From assembly GCA_002435585.1 (NCBI GenBank), contig DJDY01000149.1, positions 1 to 10,178 of the forward strand: DNA of 10,178 nt, in the 5' to 3' direction. The position numbers were made by a program, and so were the translations under genes. Below the pieces are notes generated by a model that did no database searches, was not told the origin of the DNA, and saw only the letters and a program-made list of their open reading frames with translations. Position 1 is the stretch's first letter. Each line of letters starts with the position of its first letter. The DNA is from Lachnospira sp. UBA5912. GTDB lineage: Bacteria; Bacillota; Clostridia; Lachnospirales; Lachnospiraceae. Shown here one piece after another: positions 6,105 through 10,178 of this stretch.

Positions 6105-7595
6105 ATGAACAGGTCAATAGTAATATATGTTTTAGGTTATATATTAAAAACAGAAGGTGTACTTATGTCGCTTCCATGCCTCATAGCACTTATATATCAG
6201 GAAAAAGAAGGATGGGCATACTTAATAGTTGCCCTAATAAGTATTCTGTTCGGTCAGCTTATGACTATGAGAAAGCCAAAGGATTATGTTATATATCTTA
6301 AGGAAGGCTGTGTGGCGACATCGTTAAGCTGGATTCTTATGGGTGTGGTAGGAGCTATCCCTTTTATGATAACAGGAGAAATTCCCTCTTTTATTAATGC
6401 TTTGTTTGAGATGGTATCAGGTTTTACAACAACAGGAGCAAGTATATTAAGCGATGTAGAAGTGGTATCACGATGCAGCACAACCTGGCGGTGTTTTTCA
6501 CACTGGATAGGTGGCATGGGAGTACTTGTATTTATAATAGCAATAGTACCTTTAAGTGGCGGCTCGAATATTAATCTTATGAGAGCAGAAAGTCCAGGAC
6601 CATCAGTAGGTAAGCTTGTTCCAAAGGTTAAGCATACAGCAAGAATCTTATATATTATATATCTTGGACTTTCACTTATAGAGTTCATTGCACTTATTCT
6701 TGCAAAGATGCCCGTGTTTGATGCCATGAATACAACATTTGGCACTGCTGGTACAGGCGGATTTGGTATTAAGAACTCAAGTATTGGTGGATATTCATTA
6801 ACCATACAGTGGATAGTAACGATATTCATGATACTTTTCGGAGTTAACTTTAATGCATATTATCTTATGCTTTTTTGCAGCATAAAAAAGGCATTGTCAA
6901 TGGAGGAGGTAAGAGCATATTTCGGTATTATATTAACATCAATAGTTATAATAACTATAAATATATACTCAATGTGTTCTGGTATATGGGATGCTGTCAG
7001 CAAGTCCGCTTTCCAGGTTGGTTCAATTATAACAACAACAGGATTTTCAACGACAGACTTTAACATGTGGCCGCAGACATCGAAGACAATACTTGTTCTT
7101 CTTATGTTTGTAGGTGCATGTGCCGGAAGTACAGGTGGAGGTATAAAGGTTTCAAGATTCGTAATACTTATAAAAACTATGGTAAAGGAACTGAATTCTT
7201 ATATTCATCCAAGGAGCGTAAGAAAGATAAAGGTTGAGGGAAAGCCGGTCGAACATGAGGTTATACGTTCTGTTAATGTATATCTTATAACCTATGTTCT
7301 TATATTTGTAGCGTCAGTATTTCTTGTATCGTTTGAGGGCAAGGATCTGACAACGAATTTTACAGCGGTTGCAGCTACATTTAACAATATAGGACCAGGA
7401 CTTGAGCTTGTTGGTCCTACACAGAATTTTGCACATTTTAATGTGCTTAGCAAGCTTGTTATGATATTTGATATGTTGGCAGGACGACTTGAGTTGTTCC
7501 CACTTCTTTTACTGTTTCATCCAGTTGTGATTAAGGAAATGTTTGAAGATAAAAGAAGATATAGAAAATCAAAGAAACAGATGAATTATAAATAG
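6105..7595 (+). CDS. trkH: TrkH/KtrB-family potassium channel-like membrane subunit
   Basis: The 496-residue polytopic protein (about 480-500 is typical) has four M-P-M repeats, each with a selectivity-filter loop: FTTTGAS (107-113), FGTAGTGGFG (212-221), ITTTGFSTTDF (309-319) and FNNIGPGL (426-433). Other signatures are HWIGGMGVLVF (133-143), GACAGSTGGGIKVSRF (337-352) and the C-terminal AGRLELFPLLLLF. It sits in the plasma membrane and conducts potassium under TrkA control. Whether transport is coupled to protons or sodium cannot be read from sequence. I chose ATG 6105 because GAGG (6095-6098) lies 6 nt upstream and the product begins MNRSIVIYVLGYIL, with the first membrane segment in the usual place. 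A GTG at 6093 overlapping the trkA stop is an alternative. Confidence 0.95.
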   Translation: MNRSIVIYVLGYILKTEGVLMSLPCLIALIYQEKEGWAYLIVALISILFGQLMTMRKPKDYVIYLKEGCVATSLSWILMGVVGAIPFMITGEIPSFINALFEMVSGFTTTGASILSDVEVVSRCSTTWRCFSHWIGGMGVLVFIIAIVPLSGGSNINLMRAESPGPSVGKLVPKVKHTARILYIIYLGLSLIEFIALILAKMPVFDAMNTTFGTAGTGGFGIKNSSIGGYSLTIQWIVTIFMILFGVNFNAYYLMLFCSIKKALSMEEVRAYFGIILTSIVIITINIYSMCSGIWDAVSKSAFQVGSIITTTGFSTTDFNMWPQTSKTILVLLMFVGACAGSTGGGIKVSRFVILIKTMVKELNSYIHPRSVRKIKVEGKPVEHEVIRSVNVYLITYVLIFVASVFLVSFEGKDLTTNFTAVAATFNNIGPGLELVGPTQNFAHFNVLSKLVMIFDMLAGRLELFPLLLLFHPVVIKEMFEDKRRYRKSKKQMNYK

Positions 7596-7612
7596 TAATT
7601 GTAATATATAAT

Positions 7613-7660
7613 GGGGTATATAGTTTGTTAATAATACTTGCTATATGCTCCGTTTATTTA
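7613..7660 (+). terminator. Probable terminator-like hairpin after trkH
   Basis: The 11 bases at 7613-7623 (GGGGTATATAG) pair with 7641-7651 (CTATATGCTCC), including two G-U pairs, around a 17-nt loop. The T-rich but interrupted stretch GTTTATTTAT follows. It begins 17 nt after the trkH stop. The large loop and broken T-tract make it weaker than a classic intrinsic terminator. It is not a recognisable purine riboswitch despite preceding adeC. Confidence 0.45.
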
Positions 7661-7666
7661 TACAAT
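7638..7666 (+). promoter_or_regulatory. Possible adeC promoter
   Basis: TTGCTA (7638-7643) and TACAAT (7661-7666) are separated by 17 bp. Transcription would start near 7673, leaving a leader of about 90 nt containing the hairpin at 7696-7714. The -35 box overlaps the 3' arm of the terminator-like hairpin after trkH. The -35 matches consensus at only four of six positions. Confidence 0.35.
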
Positions 7667-7695
7667 AACTAATAAGTAATCTTTTGGTTTACTAA

Positions 7696-7714
7696 TGTGA
7701 AAAAGGATTTTACA
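7696..7714 (+). other. Hairpin in the adeC leader, similar to the one before trkA
   Basis: TGTGAAA (7696-7702) pairs with TTTTACA (7708-7714), with one G-U pair, around a 5-nt loop AAGGA. The sequence resembles 4585-4602 (shared TGTGAAAAAG, then A/G-ATT and ACA). No T-tract follows. The loop could look like a Shine-Dalgarno sequence, but no start codon is at a suitable distance. The role is unknown. Confidence 0.3.
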
Positions 7715-7765
7715 AACGTGCTTTATGGTCGCAGCAATAATGTATTAAAATGAAATGGAGGACTT

Positions 7766-9541
7766 ATGAATATAATTTCAGATATTATAGATAGTGAGAG
7801 TAAGCGTTGTCATCTTATAGATGTATCAATGGGAAGGGCAAAGGCAGATATTGTATTAAAAAATGCCAATTATCTTAATGTTTTTACTAATACATTCCAG
7901 ATGGCGGATATAGCTATAGCTAATGGCGTTATTGCAGGTATTGCCGAAAAAAAAGATATATCAGATGATGTAAGCACATATTATGGAGAGAAAGAGACGG
8001 ATCTTGAGGGAAAGTACATTGTGCCAGGTTTTATAGATGGTCATATGCATCTTGAAAGTTCTATAGTTACACCTGACAAGTATGCAGAAATCGTATTACC
8101 ACATGGAACAACATCTGTTGTGGCAGATCCACATGAGATAGCCAATGTATTAGGTAAAAAGGGAATAGATTATATACTTGATGTTACGGATGGATTGCTG
8201 CTTGACGTATATATAATGATGTCATCATGTGTTCCTGCGAGTATGTTTGATGAATCCGGAGCAGTATTAAATGCCCAGGATATAGAAAAATATATGGACA
8301 ACAGAAGAGTTCTTGGTTTAGCAGAGATGATGAATTACCCTGGAGTTATTAATGGAGATAGTGATGTTATTAAAAAGATCCAGACAACACTCAGTGCAGG
8401 AAAGATAGTAGATGGTCATGCACCAGGCTTATCTGGAAAGAGTCTTGATGCCTACATAGCATCAGGTGTAAGCTCAGACCATGAATGTACCTCTTATGGT
8501 GAAGCGTTGGCAAAGCTGTCACATGGACAGTGGATAATGATAAGAGAAGGAACTGCATGTAAGAATCTTAAGAATCTTTGTGGACTTATAAAGTATCCGT
8601 ACAGTGACAGATGTATGTTTGTAACAGACGATAAGCATCCTGGTGATCTTTCTAAAGAAGGTCAGATAGACCATATAATAAGAAAAGCCATAGCATCAGG
8701 TGCAAGTCCAGAGCTGGCATATAAAGTTGCATCATATAATGCAGCCATGTATTTTAATCTTCGTGGTAAGGGTGCAATAGCACCGGGATATATAGCTGAT
8801 ATGGTTGTTCTTGATGATGTAAACAGCGTAAGTATAGATTCAGTATATAAGAGTGGCATACAGATTGTACATAATGGATTAATTGGTGGAAATTATGCGG
8901 AAAAAATGCATGATTATTCTGGTATGGTGTATGAGAAGTATAAGTCTTACATATGTGATACGGTAAATACAGGTAATATTAAGGCTGAAGACATTATTAT
9001 AAAAAAAGAAGCCCAAAAGGTTATAGGACTTGTACCCGGTGAGATTATAACAACGGATGAGGGATATGCCAACGGCATAGATATTGATAATGATATATTG
9101 AAAATGTGTGTTGTGGAAAGACACAAATCAACGGGTAATACAGGCGTGGCATATGTTAAGGGATATGGACTTAAAAAAGGTGCAGTTGCAACAAGTATTG
9201 CCCATGATTCGCATAATGTTATTGTCGTCGGAACTAATGATGAGGATATATTATGTGCAATAAAGAGAATACATACTATAGGTGGTGGAATGGTTGTTGT
9301 ATGTGATGGCCAGATATTAGCAGAACTTCCACTTCCAATAGCGGGACTTATGTGTAATCTTGATGGGATAACTGCACAGGAAAAAATGGATCAGGCCAAA
9401 AAGATAGCACATGATATGGGAGTATACGATAATATAGACCCTTTTATGACATTATCTTTTGTAAGTCTTCCAGTTATACCGAAATTAAGACTTACAACAC
9501 TTGGGGTTGTTGATGTTGATAGTTTTAAGCTGCTTGATTGA
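7766..9541 (+). CDS. adeC: Adenine deaminase (adenine to hypoxanthine)
   Basis: The 591-residue protein fits AdeC (about 570-600). It is an amidohydrolase-superfamily metalloenzyme that deaminates adenine to hypoxanthine and ammonia in purine salvage. Visible motifs are the metal-binding PGFIDGHMHLESS (H93, H95), VADPHEIANV (119-128), VDGHAPGLSG with H218, SSDHECTSYGEAL with H239, and FVTDDKHPGD with D288/D289. The amidohydrolase domain continues to GAIAPGYIADMVVLD. The adenine-deaminase C-terminal domain follows from about residue 415, with VPGEI, VVERHKSTGNTGVAYVKGYGLKKGA, IAHDSHNVIVVG and ELPLPIAGLM. TGGAGG (7756-7761) precedes ATG 7766 by 4 nt. The gene appears separately transcribed from trkH (170-nt gap with a hairpin). 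No other purine gene is adjacent and no purine riboswitch was recognised in its leader. Confidence 0.95.
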   Translation: MNIISDIIDSESKRCHLIDVSMGRAKADIVLKNANYLNVFTNTFQMADIAIANGVIAGIAEKKDISDDVSTYYGEKETDLEGKYIVPGFIDGHMHLESSIVTPDKYAEIVLPHGTTSVVADPHEIANVLGKKGIDYILDVTDGLLLDVYIMMSSCVPASMFDESGAVLNAQDIEKYMDNRRVLGLAEMMNYPGVINGDSDVIKKIQTTLSAGKIVDGHAPGLSGKSLDAYIASGVSSDHECTSYGEALAKLSHGQWIMIREGTACKNLKNLCGLIKYPYSDRCMFVTDDKHPGDLSKEGQIDHIIRKAIASGASPELAYKVASYNAAMYFNLRGKGAIAPGYIADMVVLDDVNSVSIDSVYKSGIQIVHNGLIGGNYAEKMHDYSGMVYEKYKSYICDTVNTGNIKAEDIIIKKEAQKVIGLVPGEIITTDEGYANGIDIDNDILKMCVVERHKSTGNTGVAYVKGYGLKKGAVATSIAHDSHNVIVVGTNDEDILCAIKRIHTIGGGMVVVCDGQILAELPLPIAGLMCNLDGITAQEKMDQAKKIAHDMGVYDNIDPFMTLSFVSLPVIPKLRLTTLGVVDVDSFKLLD

Positions 9542-9609
9542 TAACTATGTGAATTACAGGATGGCTTAGTGATACTTAAGAATAAATAAGTTGCAGAATG
9601 TTTATAACT

Positions 9610-9634
9610 GGAAAGCTATATTTGACAGCTTTTC
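9610..9634 (+). terminator. Possible terminator or attenuator between adeC and dtd
   Basis: GGAAAGCT (9610-9617) pairs with AGCTTTTC (9627-9634), 8 bp with one G-U pair, around a 9-nt loop. The 3' arm holds TTTT but only scattered Ts follow (TGGTTGATTG), so termination would be modest. It ends 25 nt before the dtd ATG, so a transcript crossing it would carry a stem near the dtd ribosome-binding site. Confidence 0.4.
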
Positions 9635-9659
9635 TGGTTGATTGTATATGGAGAGAAAG

Positions 9660-10121
9660 ATGAGATTTGTTATACAAAGAGTTAATTCAGCGAGTGTTAG
9701 TGTAGATGATAAGGTTATAGGAAGTATCGGAAAAGGTTATCTTATACTTTTTGGTGCTGGTGAGGGTGACACTAAAGAAATGCTTGTACCATTTGCAGAT
9801 AAGATAGCAAAAATGAGAATATTTGCAGATGAGAACGAAAAGACTAATCTGTCAATTAATGATGTGAATGGTGAAATACTTGTGGTAAGCCAGTTTACTC
9901 TATATGCAGATTGCAGAAAAGGTAACCGTCCAAGCTTTGTACATGCCTGTGAACCAGTTCTTGCAAATGAGTTATATGAAGAATTTGTAGAACTGTGCAG
10001 ACAAAGAGTGTCAAAGGTTGAGACTGGAGAATTCGGTGCTCATATGAAGGTGGCACTTGAGAATGATGGTCCTTTTACAATAGTGCTGGACAGCAGGGAT
10101 TTTGAGAAAAACAATAAATAG
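9660..10121 (+). CDS. dtd: D-aminoacyl-tRNA deacylase (DTD)
   Basis: The 153-residue protein matches DTD (about 145-150). It is a homodimeric cytoplasmic enzyme that hydrolyses D-amino acids, and mischarged glycine, from tRNA. The conserved start MRFVIQRV, the active-site SQFTL motif (77-81), GNRPSF (88-93) and the cross-subunit Gly-cisPro motif [11 protein letters not shown] (135-145) are all present. Many members have Val after GP (GPVT), while this one has Phe139. ATG 9660 gives the family N-terminus and follows GGAG (9650-9653) by 6 nt. In-frame TTG 9642 and ATG 9648 upstream are less likely because ATG 9648 overlaps the ribosome-binding site. The gene lies 118 nt after adeC with a hairpin between, and it may be read from the adeC transcript. 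Confidence 0.95.
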   Translation: MRFVIQRVNSASVSVDDKVIGSIGKGYLILFGAGEGDTKEMLVPFADKIAKMRIFADENEKTNLSINDVNGEILVVSQFTLYADCRKGNRPSFVHACEPVLANELYEEFVELCRQRVSKVETGEFGAHMKVALENDGPFTIVLDSRDFEKNNK

Positions 10122-10138
10122 TGTGTGGGATTGTGGTA

Positions 10139-10178
10139 ATGCGTAGCATGAAACAATCAGCAGACATCATGGTTGAGG
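10139..10178 (+). CDS. Possible start of a further gene, cut at the right edge
   Basis: From ATG 10139 the frame is open to the window end and reads MRSMKQSADIMVE. ATG 10148, in the same frame, would give MKQSADIMVE. Ribosome-binding sequence is weak (GGGA at 10127-10130). The 18-nt spacing from dtd would suit an operon. Thirteen residues are too few to name a family, and I do not recognise the gene. Confidence 0.3.
   Translation, partial: MRSMKQSADIMVE

Noticed and set aside
6284..6829. 181-residue minus-strand open frame inside trkH
   Set aside because: It is an antisense shadow of the strongly conserved filter regions of trkH, without a credible start context.
7596..7765. Purine riboswitch before adenine deaminase
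   Set aside because: The leader lacks the purine-riboswitch three-way junction sequences and kissing loops that I would expect, and only simple hairpins are seen.
9622..9650. TTGACA with TATATG at 17 bp as a dtd promoter
   Set aside because: Transcription would begin only a few bases before ATG 9660 and exclude the ribosome-binding site, and the -35 lies within the hairpin loop and arm.

Overview
The window is AT-rich chromosomal DNA. Its Shine-Dalgarno sites are strong and its coding regions lean on AT-ending and AGA codons. The DegV, Fe-S aldo/keto reductase and ThrH proteins all have a clostridial look, so a low-GC Firmicute of the Lachnospiraceae type (Lachnospira/Eubacterium/Butyrivibrio-like) is likely. 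That placement rests on style and protein families, not on a marker gene. I see no insertion sequence, integrase, tRNA, rRNA or CRISPR array.

Layout: (1) Positions 1-1247, minus strand: a MocR/PdxR-type regulator (GntR DNA-binding domain plus PLP aminotransferase-like domain), cut at the left edge. (2) Positions 1248-1681: a divergent intergenic region with a good minus-strand promoter, a 10-bp direct repeat that covers its -10 box, a plausible plus-strand promoter and a perfect 12-bp palindrome. (3) Positions 1682-3733: a DegV-family lipid-binding protein followed by an aldo/keto reductase with a C-terminal two-cluster ferredoxin domain. (4) Positions 3753-4542: a promoter, a long leader and thrH (phosphoserine phosphatase / phosphoserine:homoserine phosphotransferase). 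(5) Positions 4611-7595: a structured leader, then trkA and trkH, the regulatory and membrane subunits of a potassium uptake system. (6) Positions 7766-9541: adenine deaminase. (7) Positions 9660-10121: D-aminoacyl-tRNA deacylase. (8) The right edge may hold the first codons of another gene.

The proteins are familiar housekeeping functions: potassium homeostasis, purine salvage, serine/threonine metabolism, tRNA proofreading and redox. They do not form one pathway. The most unusual content is non-coding. Three successive but functionally unrelated genes (aldo/keto reductase, thrH, trkA) carry near-identical start regions: a TGACA block, 25-27 nt, then CAGAAATGAGGATT and an ATG five bases after the AGGA. 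Upstream of thrH and trkA this block sits in a 7-bp hairpin whose loop can pair with the six bases just before the conserved ribosome-binding segment, as an H-type pseudoknot would. The trkA copy is elaborated further: the start module is duplicated in tandem, a possible 8-codon upstream ORF ends on the second ribosome-binding site, and four short TGCGCA-like segments can pair in alternative ways. This is the best candidate here for an undescribed cis-acting RNA or dispersed leader repeat.
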